This document shows positions 50,726 to 57,760 of a stretch of 64,000 nt of DNA, one piece after another. A program made the translations under genes and the position numbers. Each line of letters opens with the position of its first letter. Positions within the stretch are counted from its first letter, which is position 1. The stretch covers positions 1 to 64,000 of the forward strand of contig NZ_RCZH01000004.1 of NCBI RefSeq assembly GCF_006438875.1, in the 5' to 3' direction. Under the pieces are notes generated by a model that did no database searches, had not been told where the DNA came from, and was given only the letters and a program-made list of their open reading frames with translations. Source of the DNA: Flavobacterium pectinovorum (GTDB lineage: Bacteria; Bacteroidota; Bacteroidia; Flavobacteriales; Flavobacteriaceae).

Positions 50726-50802
50726 TCAGCCGATAAATTCTTAAAACCATAATCCCCTTCCCTGTTTCTAAAACCGACTAAAAAGAGAAAACCAATATCT
50801 AA

Positions 50803-50886
50803 ATGCGTTACGCAAAAAAGAAGTTCAAAAGCAACATGATTTTTGCAAGCAAACTATTCTACACGCTCTTTATTAGTCCGTTTTAG
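50803..50886 (+). CDS. Possible 27-residue peptide after tube gene
   Basis: A short frame (MRYAKKKFKSNMIFASKLFY...) with a basic start and a hydrophobic end lies between the tube gene and the terminator at 50903. It would be translated from the sheath/tube transcript. Evidence is limited to position and the basic-then-apolar pattern. It may be noise. The remainder of 50726-51152 holds a terminator and a palindrome. Confidence 0.3.
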   Translation: MRYAKKKFKSNMIFASKLFYTLFISPF

Positions 50887-50902
50887 CCAGGGAATTTACT
50901 TC

Positions 50903-50962
50903 AAGAGGCTGCTTTGAGTTTATTTAACTCCAAAAAAATAACTCAGGCAGCCTCTTTTTTTA
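50903..50962 (+). terminator. Terminator closing sheath/tube unit
   Basis: Arms AAGAGGCTGC (50903-50912) and GCAGCCTCTT (50947-50956), with a 34-base loop that itself can partly pair, are followed by a T-run. Confidence 0.85.
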
Positions 50963-51011
50963 ATCCGCTTACATAAATAATCCTATTTCTATAAATAATA
51001 AAAAAACGTCA

Positions 51012-51046
51012 ATCAGTTATTGTAACTGATATGACATTTATACTTG
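51012..51046 (+). promoter_or_regulatory. Palindromic operator and possible promoter of the cargo unit
   Basis: ATCAGTTATTGTAACTGAT (51012-51030) is a perfect 8-bp palindrome with a 3-bp centre. It is followed by TATACTTG at 51039, one mismatch from a TAnnTTTG -7 box. Transcription would lead to the chaperone-like gene at 51153. The tail-regulon repeat is absent here, so this unit seems to be under different control. Confidence 0.4.
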
Positions 51047-51152
51047 TGTCGCAAAGTATTATAAGGTGTTATTACATTTTAATACAAACAAAAAGACACC
51101 ACTAAATCTGACATCAATTACCCTATCATAAAAACAAACAATATCTCTCAAA

Positions 51153-51497
51153 ATGGAAAACACAATCTCTAAAACTGCCGATGTTCTCGACGGAAACATT
51201 ACTCAAGCACAACTAAACCAATGGAAATATAAGCACAAAAAAGTTGTTAAACTTACCATTGCAGATGATGATGAAACTCCTCTATTTGCTTATTTCAAAA
51301 AACCGGATATGAGCATTCGTTCAGCCGTATTGCAAGCTTCAAAAATGGACGAATTCAAGGCTCTTGAAGTATTGTTCAAAAATTGCTATTTGGGCGGCGA
51401 TGGTAAAATTGAACAAGAAGACGATTTGCGTCTCAATATCACCACAGCATTCTCAGATCACATTCAACCCAAACCCGTAAAAGTCGAAGTAATCTAA
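51153..51497 (+). CDS. Tail assembly chaperone-like protein
   Basis: This protein of 114 residues is acidic and helical, with a short central strand region 'KVVKLTIADDDETPLFAYFKKPDMS' and then helices 'AVLQASKMDEFKALEVLFKNCYLGGDGKIEQEDDL'. The layout resembles small tail-assembly proteins of Bacteroidota phages and matches the protein at 38739 in pattern. In phage tails such a gene normally precedes the tape-measure gene; here a toxin-like gene follows 38 bp later instead. Confidence 0.68.
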   Translation: MENTISKTADVLDGNITQAQLNQWKYKHKKVVKLTIADDDETPLFAYFKKPDMSIRSAVLQASKMDEFKALEVLFKNCYLGGDGKIEQEDDLRLNITTAFSDHIQPKPVKVEVI

Positions 51498-51535
51498 AAA
51501 AAACCTTTTCCTGTTCTCCTTAAAACTCCATAATA

Positions 51536-52417
51536 ATGATTGTTAAAAACCACGATATAGAATTAAAAGATACCAGCGCGTCTGAAATGGCAAGGTTTAG
51601 ACAAATTATGCTCAGCATTTGGCGTCAGCAAATAGAAGATGATAAAAATAGTGTTGAGATGGAAAAATTTTGCACGAATTATCCTTATGTTTGTAATGAT
51701 CAAAATTCAAAAGATTTGGACGATTCTAATGGAATCTCTTCCGGAAATGACTATGAAATTGATCAGGATGGAAATGTTACTTTGAAACGTAAAACAAAAA
51801 ATAATATTGATGGTTTATATAAAGGTAATATTTTTATAGGAACAACAAACAAAGGAGCTTTAGCGCAATTAAAAAGTAAAAATATTATTAACTCTGATTT
51901 TAATGAAATTAAATTTAATAATAGACCTGATTTAGATTCATTTTTGAATTTAACGCTTAAAATCCAAGATTCGTATGATAGAGAAGTTTCTGCTTTGATG
52001 GTTGGTCAAAGAACAGCGAACTTAGATGATTTGAGAACAAAAGTATATGATTTGTTATTGGTTGGATTGAAGTATTCAGGCTCAAGTTTTGATCAAAACG
52101 GAGTTTTCCTGGGTAAGTTCAATAAACTTCCAAAATTAATGAATACTATAGGTTTTGATGGTTCAAATACTTGTCTTACGATTGATGCAAAATCTTATGA
52201 TATTGCGGGATTTTATCATACACATCCTACTTTTGGAGGTCCAAAACCAAGTGGTACAGATGATGAAGATGTACCAGGCTTATTTGGAGACAAAAACGTT
52301 TATAAACATAATAATCTACCAGGTTATATTAAGACAGATATGGGTTGGTCTACTTACGGAACAGATAATCATGGAAAAGTTCAATTTGAAACTGGTGGTA
52401 AAATATATGAAGAATGA
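51536..52417 (+). CDS. JAMM/DUF4329-like putative effector
   Basis: This protein of 293 residues has a helical N-terminus ('SEMARFRQIMLSIWRQQIEDDKNSVEMEKF') possibly used for loading. The C-terminal ~110 residues carry 'IAGFYHTHP' with His228 and His230, followed by Ser239-x-x-Asp242 ('KPSGTDDED'). H-x-H-P...S-x-x-D is the metal-binding JAMM motif of JAB/MPN-type peptidases and DUF4329 toxins. No signal peptide is present. It is followed, overlapping by 4 bp, by a secreted protein and then by several immunity-like genes. A function as injected toxin is inferred. Confidence 0.7.
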   Translation: MIVKNHDIELKDTSASEMARFRQIMLSIWRQQIEDDKNSVEMEKFCTNYPYVCNDQNSKDLDDSNGISSGNDYEIDQDGNVTLKRKTKNNIDGLYKGNIFIGTTNKGALAQLKSKNIINSDFNEIKFNNRPDLDSFLNLTLKIQDSYDREVSALMVGQRTANLDDLRTKVYDLLLVGLKYSGSSFDQNGVFLGKFNKLPKLMNTIGFDGSNTCLTIDAKSYDIAGFYHTHPTFGGPKPSGTDDEDVPGLFGDKNVYKHNNLPGYIKTDMGWSTYGTDNHGKVQFETGGKIYEE

Positions 52418-52950
52418 AAAAGATATTAATAATAAGTTTAAGCTGTTTCTTTTGTTTTAGTTTATCAACGAAAGCGCAATCAGTTATTTCTACTTCACTG
52501 GAAAAGACTATAATTGATTACTTAGAAACACAGAATAATAGTGTAAATAGTAAATATGTAATTGGAGGTATTTACTCAATTCCCTTTAATAAATATATTA
52601 TCTATTTGAAAGGGAACAATGGAAAATTGTGTAAAGAATCATCCTCTGCGATATACAAAATACTAACCGTTAAGAATGACGTAAATTTGTATCTGATGAA
52701 TAGTTTTTTTGCACCAATAACATTAAATGAAGAAAACACCCATTTTTTCCTCAATGACGACGAATGCGAAGAAAGCAAAGGAACAATATTTGAATCAATT
52801 ATTGTAATGTTGCTAGTTGACAGTAAGTTTTCTATAGTAAAAGAAGTTAAAGGAACTAATTATGACTCCTTAAGAGAAGATTTATTATGTCCAACATCAC
52901 CAGAATCTGTTGAAAGAGCCCGCATAAGAAAAAAATATGGCAAATTATAG
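52414..52950 (+). CDS. Secreted protein coupled to the JAMM-like effector (probable immunity)
   Basis: This protein of 178 residues has a signal peptide (MKKILIISLSCFFCFSLSTKAQ). The mature part is unrecognised, with 'YVIGGIYSIPFNKYIIYLKGNNGKLCKE' and several Cys. The ATG overlaps the stop of the JAMM-like gene (ATGA), so it is translated together with it. The arrangement resembles a toxin followed by its immunity gene in the periplasm. No family is known. Confidence 0.7.
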   Translation: MKKILIISLSCFFCFSLSTKAQSVISTSLEKTIIDYLETQNNSVNSKYVIGGIYSIPFNKYIIYLKGNNGKLCKESSSAIYKILTVKNDVNLYLMNSFFAPITLNEENTHFFLNDDECEESKGTIFESIIVMLLVDSKFSIVKEVKGTNYDSLREDLLCPTSPESVERARIRKKYGKL

Positions 52951-52993
52951 TAACTGAATCATCAGATTAGGCGTAATAATATAATTTGTAAGT

Positions 52994-53166
52994 ATGAAAA
53001 AAATCACCTCAATTTTTGTTGCAATTATTGTACTTTTTATCAGTACTTCAAGTGTTAGTATAACTTTTTAGAAGATTTTAATTTTAATGAATTAATGCCA
53101 ACTGTTTTTGTTCTTGATAAAAACCTAAACGGCGTAAAAATGCCAAGTATCGCTAATTTAAATTAG
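52994..53166 (+). pseudogene. Frameshifted small lipoprotein remnant
   Basis: The first frame (52994-53071) encodes a lipoprotein signal peptide, MKKITSIFVAIIVLFISTSS, and then stops. Shifting frame near 53050 yields a Cys at the lipobox position, and the rest reads 'YNFLEDFNFNELMPTVF...' to a stop at 53166. This suggests a small lipoprotein gene of ~57 codons broken by a frameshift. It lies within the immunity-like array. A sequencing error is an alternative. Confidence 0.5.
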
Positions 53167-53232
53167 ATTTTTAATATCCATTTTCTACTTGAAAATTAAT
53201 TTTCTTTATAATTACAATTGCAAGTTAATTCT

Positions 53233-53520
53233 ATGAAAATCATAATACGAATATTGTTTTTTATTGGATTTTTTCTCTTTCTCTTCAGCTATTTTATTGA
53301 TCCATATATTGTCAATGAAGGAGATTTAATCGTTATTGATAGCGATGTTGTAGAGTTTTTAAAAATATTATATACATTAACCAGTCTTATTTTTGGATGT
53401 TCGTTTTTTGTATTTCTTAGAGTTTTTAAAAGTAAAAGTTATTTGATTTTTTCTTTTATTTTTCTTGTCATCAGTTTAATATTTTTAGGCAAAATGTTTT
53501 TATATTATGAAAAAAATTGA
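53233..53520 (+). CDS. Small membrane protein in immunity array
   Basis: This protein of 95 residues is taken from the ATG at 53233 (the frame extends to a TTG at 53218). It has three hydrophobic segments (residues ~3-22, ~43-63, ~70-88), so it is integral to the membrane. Its stop overlaps the next start by 14 bp. No family is recognised. Membrane-bound immunity proteins of this size protect against membrane- or wall-acting toxins, but that is only a possibility here. Confidence 0.62.
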   Translation: MKIIIRILFFIGFFLFLFSYFIDPYIVNEGDLIVIDSDVVEFLKILYTLTSLIFGCSFFVFLRVFKSKSYLIFSFIFLVISLIFLGKMFLYYEKN

Positions 53521-53884
53521 ATTTAGAAAAATAGATTTTAGTTATGGGTCTCTTAGTGAAGAAAAAATTATTTATGCATACGGTTTAGATTACGATAGTC
53601 TCAATGAAAAACATAAATCTTTATTTCAAATTGCATGGCAGGGTTGGACAGTACAAGAAGTTCAATTAATCATTAATGAATCTAAAAACTTAACGGGAAA
53701 AGAAATTTATGATTATGTTGTTCCTGGAACAGAGCTAACAATTTCAGTCGATAAAGATTATGCCTATTTTTTTGATTGGAAAACTCCCCAGGAAGAAGAA
53801 GATTTTAAATGGACTTTTAATGAATTTATTGATTTTATGGAAGCATTTAAAGATTTTATTTCAAAAAACCGTCCAACAGACTAA
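53507..53884 (+). CDS. Hypothetical immunity-like protein
   Basis: This acidic cytoplasmic protein of 125 residues has an N-terminal region rich in aromatics and 'QIAWQGWTVQEVQLIINESKNLTGKEIYDYV'. Its C-terminal helix ends 'EFIDFMEAFKDFISKNRP'. Small, acidic, aromatic-rich proteins are common among immunity proteins. I recognise no named family. It overlaps the previous gene and its stop overlaps the next ATG by one base. Confidence 0.62.
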   Translation: MKKIEFRKIDFSYGSLSEEKIIYAYGLDYDSLNEKHKSLFQIAWQGWTVQEVQLIINESKNLTGKEIYDYVVPGTELTISVDKDYAYFFDWKTPQEEEDFKWTFNEFIDFMEAFKDFISKNRPTD

Positions 53885-54195
53885 TGAATACAAAACAACA
53901 AGTAATTGAAAACTTAAAAAAATGGTTTAATAAGACAAACGTAATTTCATACGAAGAACGTATACCATTAAATTGTCGGGACAAAGAATTAAAAGAATTA
54001 AGAGATGGAAAAACAAAAGAAGTTTATGTAGTATCTTTTAAAACAAAAAGCACTAATTTAGAATATGATGAAAACGGCAAAATTATTTCATTTTTTGAAG
54101 GAATGTATTGTTTTGCGTATTTTGATGCAGAAACATTAGAGTTGCTTTATATAATGAAAAAAGCAGGATTTATCGAAAGTGATGGTTCTTATTAA
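53884..54195 (+). CDS. Hypothetical immunity-like protein
   Basis: This protein of 103 residues is soluble. It has a helix with basic residues ('VIENLKKWFNKTNVISYEERIPL') and then strands ('KEVYVVSFKTKSTNLEYDENGKIISFFEGMYCFAYFDAETLELLYIM' in short parts). The single-domain layout and its position in the array suggest another immunity gene for a toxin no longer present, or for the JAMM-like effector. The preceding gene ends on its first base. Confidence 0.6.
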   Translation: MNTKQQVIENLKKWFNKTNVISYEERIPLNCRDKELKELRDGKTKEVYVVSFKTKSTNLEYDENGKIISFFEGMYCFAYFDAETLELLYIMKKAGFIESDGSY

Positions 54196-54247
54196 TAAAT
54201 CTGGAATCATTCAATTGGAAAATAAACCTTTTAAAATTATAAAAACA

Positions 54248-55048
54248 ATGAAATTATATGCACTAAAAGCAGATTTTGGAACCTATATGAACAGAACTCA
54301 ATCTGTAGATCCATTAGATAATTTGCCTTTTTCTGGAGAAAACTATAATGACAATGAAGATTTTACTGCTACAATAAATAAACTACACTTTCGATTAGAA
54401 AGAGATGTTTACGAAAAAAAAATGACTTCTGATTTTTTATATGAAGCCATTGATTTTTATAACGGCCCACTAATTCTTAAACCAAATCAGGCAAGAACCT
54501 TGCGCTTTTACACAATATCTCCTAAATTAAAGGAACTACTAGAAAAATTAAACTTACCTAAACACAGATTCTATCCAATTACATTAGATATTGATGCCGG
54601 AAAAGATTTACCTTATTATATATTACAAATAGATATTTTCATGATTCCATATGTTGATTTTAACAAATCAAATGTTTACGGATTGAATGTAGAGACTGAA
54701 GAACTTACTTTTTTTAAAACAGGAGAAATAAAAGATAGTGACGAATTATTTAACTTACGAGAAAAAGAACTATTTTCAAGATTTCAATCACAATATTTCA
54801 CCTTAGAATTAGATTGGGTTTATATGGCTCCTTCTTTTCTTATCTCTGAGAAATCTAAACAATTATTTGAAGACAATAATATAGTAGGAATGGAAATCAC
54901 ACCATTTTATGAGGTTGAATCTGATTATGATGAACCAAATGATTTAGGTTACTTAAATAAATTTGGAGGCAGAGAAATTATCATCAATGGCAAAAGTACT
55001 ATGGATGGTTTAGATATTAATGATTTTCCAAGAGCTGATAAAGAATAA
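54248..55048 (+). CDS. Imm43/DUF1629-like putative immunity protein
   Basis: This protein of 266 residues starts at the ATG at 54248 (MKLYALKADFGTYMNRTQ), whereas the frame opens at 54179. The body contains 'FYNGPLILKPNQARTLRFYTISPKLKELLEKLNL' and the late 'VYMAPSFLISEKSKQLFEDNNIVGMEITPFYEV'. This pattern, an aromatic strand pair followed by 'FLISEKSKQLFE', is characteristic of the DUF1629/Imm43-type immunity group. It closes the cargo unit before a terminator. Confidence 0.7.
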   Translation: MKLYALKADFGTYMNRTQSVDPLDNLPFSGENYNDNEDFTATINKLHFRLERDVYEKKMTSDFLYEAIDFYNGPLILKPNQARTLRFYTISPKLKELLEKLNLPKHRFYPITLDIDAGKDLPYYILQIDIFMIPYVDFNKSNVYGLNVETEELTFFKTGEIKDSDELFNLREKELFSRFQSQYFTLELDWVYMAPSFLISEKSKQLFEDNNIVGMEITPFYEVESDYDEPNDLGYLNKFGGREIIINGKSTMDGLDINDFPRADKE

Positions 55049-55070
55049 AAAAACTTCTTATATTTATCTC

Positions 55071-55112
55071 AAACACCCGTTTTTCTATTCTAGGAAAACG
55101 GGTGTTTTTTTG
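55071..55112 (+). terminator. Terminator closing cargo/immunity unit
   Basis: Arms AAACACCCGTTTT and AAAACGGGTGTTT with an 11-base loop are followed by T-rich DNA, 22 bp past the Imm43-like gene. Confidence 0.92.
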
Positions 55113-55165
55113 CCTTTAATTTTCATTTTTACCAACAAACAAAACTACAAAAAGTACAAAATTCT

Positions 55166-55230
55166 CTACTGAAACTACTGATTTACAGCTTTATATTATT
55201 TTTACAACCCGCTATTTCGGCGTATTTTTA
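55166..55230 (+). promoter_or_regulatory. Tail-regulon promoter for lysis unit
   Basis: CTACTGAAACTACTGA is followed by TATTTTTA at 55223, 54 bp from CTGA at 55169. Together with the preceding terminator it accounts for much of the 387-bp gap 55049-55435. The rest is an AT-rich leader with no gene. Confidence 0.78.
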
Positions 55231-55435
55231 CACTGTAATTAAAAGCACGCATTCTATCAAAATTATTATTCTAAAAAAGTAACATTTACAGGATTTATTT
55301 AAGGAATTCTTTCCACACTAAATAAATTTCAAAACACAAATAATCTTACCGAATAATTAAAACCGTGATTGTTTTTCCAAGCAATCGGGAAAGGCTTTTT
55401 ATTCTCAAAAAACGAAATCATTAATAAATACAAAT

Positions 55436-55918
55436 ATGGATCAAACAACAAAAAAACACATTGATTTGCTTCATCCTTCGGTCAGGGAAGAAGTTGCCAA
55501 AATTATTGCCGAATGTGATCTTGCCTTAACCGGAAGGGCAAAAGTACGCATTACACAAGGGCTTAGAACTTTTCAGGAACAAGAGGATCTTTATGCTTTT
55601 GGCAGAACAAAACCCGGAAAAAAAGTTACGAATGCCAAGGGCGGACAGTCTATTCACAATTATGGATTTGCTGTAGACATTTGCCTCATTATAGACGGCA
55701 AAACCGCTTCCTGGGATACGGCGAAAGACTGGGATAATGACCAAGTTTCGGATTGGCAGGAATGTGTCAAAATTTTTGCAAAATACAACTGGAACTGGGG
55801 CGGCGACTGGAAAACTTTTAAAGATCTTCCGCATTTTGATAAGAAAGGATATAGCGACTGGAAAGTACTTAGCAAACTAAAACGTGACAGAAAAAACTAC
55901 GTAATCTTATACAAATAA
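55436..55918 (+). CDS. M15 peptidase endolysin
   Basis: This protein of 160 residues is a D-Ala-D-Ala/L-Ala-D-Glu-type peptidase of the M15C class, used as a phage endolysin. The metal-binding motif is visible as 'GGQSIHNYGFAVDICLII' (His...Asp) and 'FKDLPHFDKKGY' (second His). Upstream 'VRITQGLRTFQEQEDLYAFGRT' is typical of the family. It has no signal peptide, so it needs a holin to reach the wall. The lipoprotein and a small protein follow closely, forming a lysis cassette. Confidence 0.9.
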   Translation: MDQTTKKHIDLLHPSVREEVAKIIAECDLALTGRAKVRITQGLRTFQEQEDLYAFGRTKPGKKVTNAKGGQSIHNYGFAVDICLIIDGKTASWDTAKDWDNDQVSDWQECVKIFAKYNWNWGGDWKTFKDLPHFDKKGYSDWKVLSKLKRDRKNYVILYK

Positions 55919-55922
55919 AGAG

Positions 55923-56393
55923 ATGAAACATTTGAAATTAAAGTTTGTAACATTTTCAATCGCCGTTTCGTTTGCAATGACCTCTTGTGTTTCGACAAAA
56001 ACGGCATTATACGATCACTATTCTTATCAAAAAACGACTGCTTTAAAAGTCGAAACTTCAAAATTAATGGATCAGGCGACGACTCCTTATGTTCTTCATA
56101 AAAAAGAGGTCGAAGCATTATTACTTGACATTGAAAAATTGGGTGAATATGAAAAAAACAAACCCAATAACGAAATCACTTTTGCAATGTGGACGATTTT
56201 AAATGATAAAGAAAAAAATCTTTTGGCGGGATTTTTTAAACGTTGGGAAATAAAAGGAATTCTCTCTCAGCCTTTTCTGGATGAATCCAAAAAACAGGTT
56301 TTAGATGCTTTTGATTTACTTATTCAATATGAAATTAAAAAAGACAAAGAGTCAAAAGATGCAATTTTAGATTTAATCAACGGTAAAACATAA
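55923..56393 (+). CDS. Lipoprotein in lysis cassette
   Basis: This lipoprotein of 156 residues has a lipobox near residue 22 (FSIAVSFAMTSC) and a helical, charged mature part ('ETSKLMDQATTPYVLHKKEVEALLLDIEKLGEYEKNK'). It starts 4 bp after the endolysin stop. The position and the lipid anchor resemble an outer-membrane spanin subunit, but helical spanin partners were not seen elsewhere. The role is unproven. Confidence 0.7.
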   Translation: MKHLKLKFVTFSIAVSFAMTSCVSTKTALYDHYSYQKTTALKVETSKLMDQATTPYVLHKKEVEALLLDIEKLGEYEKNKPNNEITFAMWTILNDKEKNLLAGFFKRWEIKGILSQPFLDESKKQVLDAFDLLIQYEIKKDKESKDAILDLINGKT

Positions 56394-56398
56394 ATCTT

Positions 56399-56731
56399 AT
56401 GGAAAACGACAAAGTATTGGAGGAGTTAAAAACCAAACTAAAAACTATTATAACAAATAGTTACAAAGACTTCAAACCTGAATTAGAGAAAGATTTAAAT
56501 TCATTTTTGGAAACATCCAAAGAAAAACTGGAACGCTGGATGCTTCTTTTCTCTTCGGGAAATCTTACTGAAGACGAACTGGAATGGCTCTTAAAAAGTC
56601 AATTGGATCTGGTGACTTTACAAGCACTTCAAACTGCGGGAATTTCAAAAATAAAACTGAATGCTATTAAAAATAATATCATAAAAATAGTTTTTAAAGT
56701 AATTCTCGAAATAATTATTCCTGTTGTTTAA
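56399..56731 (+). CDS. Small protein at end of lysis cassette
   Basis: This protein of 110 residues is helical and charged, with a weakly hydrophobic end ('IIKIVFKVILEIIIPVV'). It starts 5 bp past the lipoprotein stop. The apolar C-terminus may associate with membrane. No family is known. It may cooperate with the endolysin and lipoprotein in lysis. Confidence 0.62.
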   Translation: MENDKVLEELKTKLKTIITNSYKDFKPELEKDLNSFLETSKEKLERWMLLFSSGNLTEDELEWLLKSQLDLVTLQALQTAGISKIKLNAIKNNIIKIVFKVILEIIIPVV

Positions 56732-56813
56732 TAGTCAATTCACGATAAAAAAAAGAACAACAAAAATATCACACAAATACCTTATTATAAACAAGTTATA
56801 ACTAACATTTAAC

Positions 56814-56878
56814 TTACTGAAACTACTGAATACGAAGCTTCAAAATCTTGTTTAAAGAGCATCCATGGTGTATTTTTA
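56814..56878 (+). promoter_or_regulatory. Tail-regulon promoter for baseplate unit
   Basis: TTACTGAAACTACTGAA is followed by TATTTTTA at 56871, 54 bp from CTGA at 56817. The gp25-like gene starts at 56967. A nine-codon frame at 56909 (ATGGCGCGC...) precedes it and is not annotated as a gene. Confidence 0.78.
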
Positions 56879-56966
56879 CAGTATCAAATAAAACAGCTTC
56901 TTTTGAATATGGCGCGCAAATTCGAGGAAGAAATTAATTAATAAAAACAACAAATAATAACGACAT

Positions 56967-57269
56967 ATGAAAGATTTTATCATAGATGATGACTTGTTAA
57001 TTATCAACGATGCTTTAGGTTTTGGAGACTTCGCCATTCAAGAAGCAGATCAGCAAAACATCGAACATTTATTGCTAAGTCAAAAAGGAAGTTATAAAGA
57101 GTTTCCGATCCTGGGAGTAGGAATTAAAAAATACATTAACAGTCCGGATGCCACATCCAGGCTAAGACTAGAAAACGAAATAGATAAACAATTATCGTAT
57201 GACAATTTTTATGTAAAAACATTAGATGTCAACGATTTACAAAACATTAAAATCGATGGAAACTATTAA
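56967..57269 (+). CDS. Baseplate wedge protein (gp25-like)
   Basis: This protein of 100 residues has the small gp25/GPW fold: 'DFAIQEADQQNIEHLLLSQKGSYKEFPILGVGIKKYINSPDATSRLRLENEIDKQLSYD' in short pieces, where 'GVGIKKYI...RLENEI...L' is the usual core. gp25-like proteins anchor the sheath to the baseplate. It overlaps the next gene by 14 bp. Confidence 0.82.
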   Translation: MKDFIIDDDLLIINDALGFGDFAIQEADQQNIEHLLLSQKGSYKEFPILGVGIKKYINSPDATSRLRLENEIDKQLSYDNFYVKTLDVNDLQNIKIDGNY

Positions 57270-57558
57270 ACCACAAGAAAACCAAAACATTTTTGACTTG
57301 TCTTTACAAGAATACGGAAGTATCGAAAAAGTATTCGACATTTTAGAAGACAATGATAAGTTTAACATTACAGAGGATATTTCTGTATATAACGATTTAA
57401 AAATTGGCAGGGAAGCCTTTAAAAAAGATATTGTAGAATATTACAATTCCAGAAATCTAAAACCCGCAACGGCTCTTACTGAAGAGGAGGAATTTTTACT
57501 GGACAACTTCTCCGGAATTGATTATATGATTATTGAAGATGATTTTATCATTTATTAA
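57256..57558 (+). CDS. LysM-like tail protein (gpX-like)
   Basis: This protein of 100 residues starts at the ATG 57256; the frame begins at 57226, but the earlier residues lie inside the gp25-like gene. It contains 'NIFDLSLQEYGSIEKVFDILEDNDKFNITEDISVYNDLKI', the pattern of gpX/gp53-type LysM domains that join tube and baseplate. The remaining part is acidic. It overlaps the gp25-like gene by 14 bp. Confidence 0.78.
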   Translation: METIKPQENQNIFDLSLQEYGSIEKVFDILEDNDKFNITEDISVYNDLKIGREAFKKDIVEYYNSRNLKPATALTEEEEFLLDNFSGIDYMIIEDDFIIY

Positions 57559-57580
57559 TACAAAAATCTTCTGCCAAAAT

Positions 57581-57648
57581 TACCTGAAACATCAGTTCTA
57601 AACCATTAAACAGACTGAAGTTCTACATTTAAATCGGCATTTTTTAGA
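57581..57648 (+). promoter_or_regulatory. Possible degenerate tail-regulon promoter
   Basis: CCTGAAACATCAG has its CTGA at 57584, and CATTTTTT starts at 57638, exactly 54 bp further. Both elements deviate from the strong copies, so this is tentative. The gap 57559-57760 has no gene. Confidence 0.35.
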
Positions 57649-57760
57649 TTTCTCTAAAAGAAAACTACGTCTCAGTAGTATTTACAAAAAAAACATAAAC
57701 AATTCTCTATAAGCATATTACACATGTCTTACAGGCTAATCTATATTAAAAAATTAAAAT

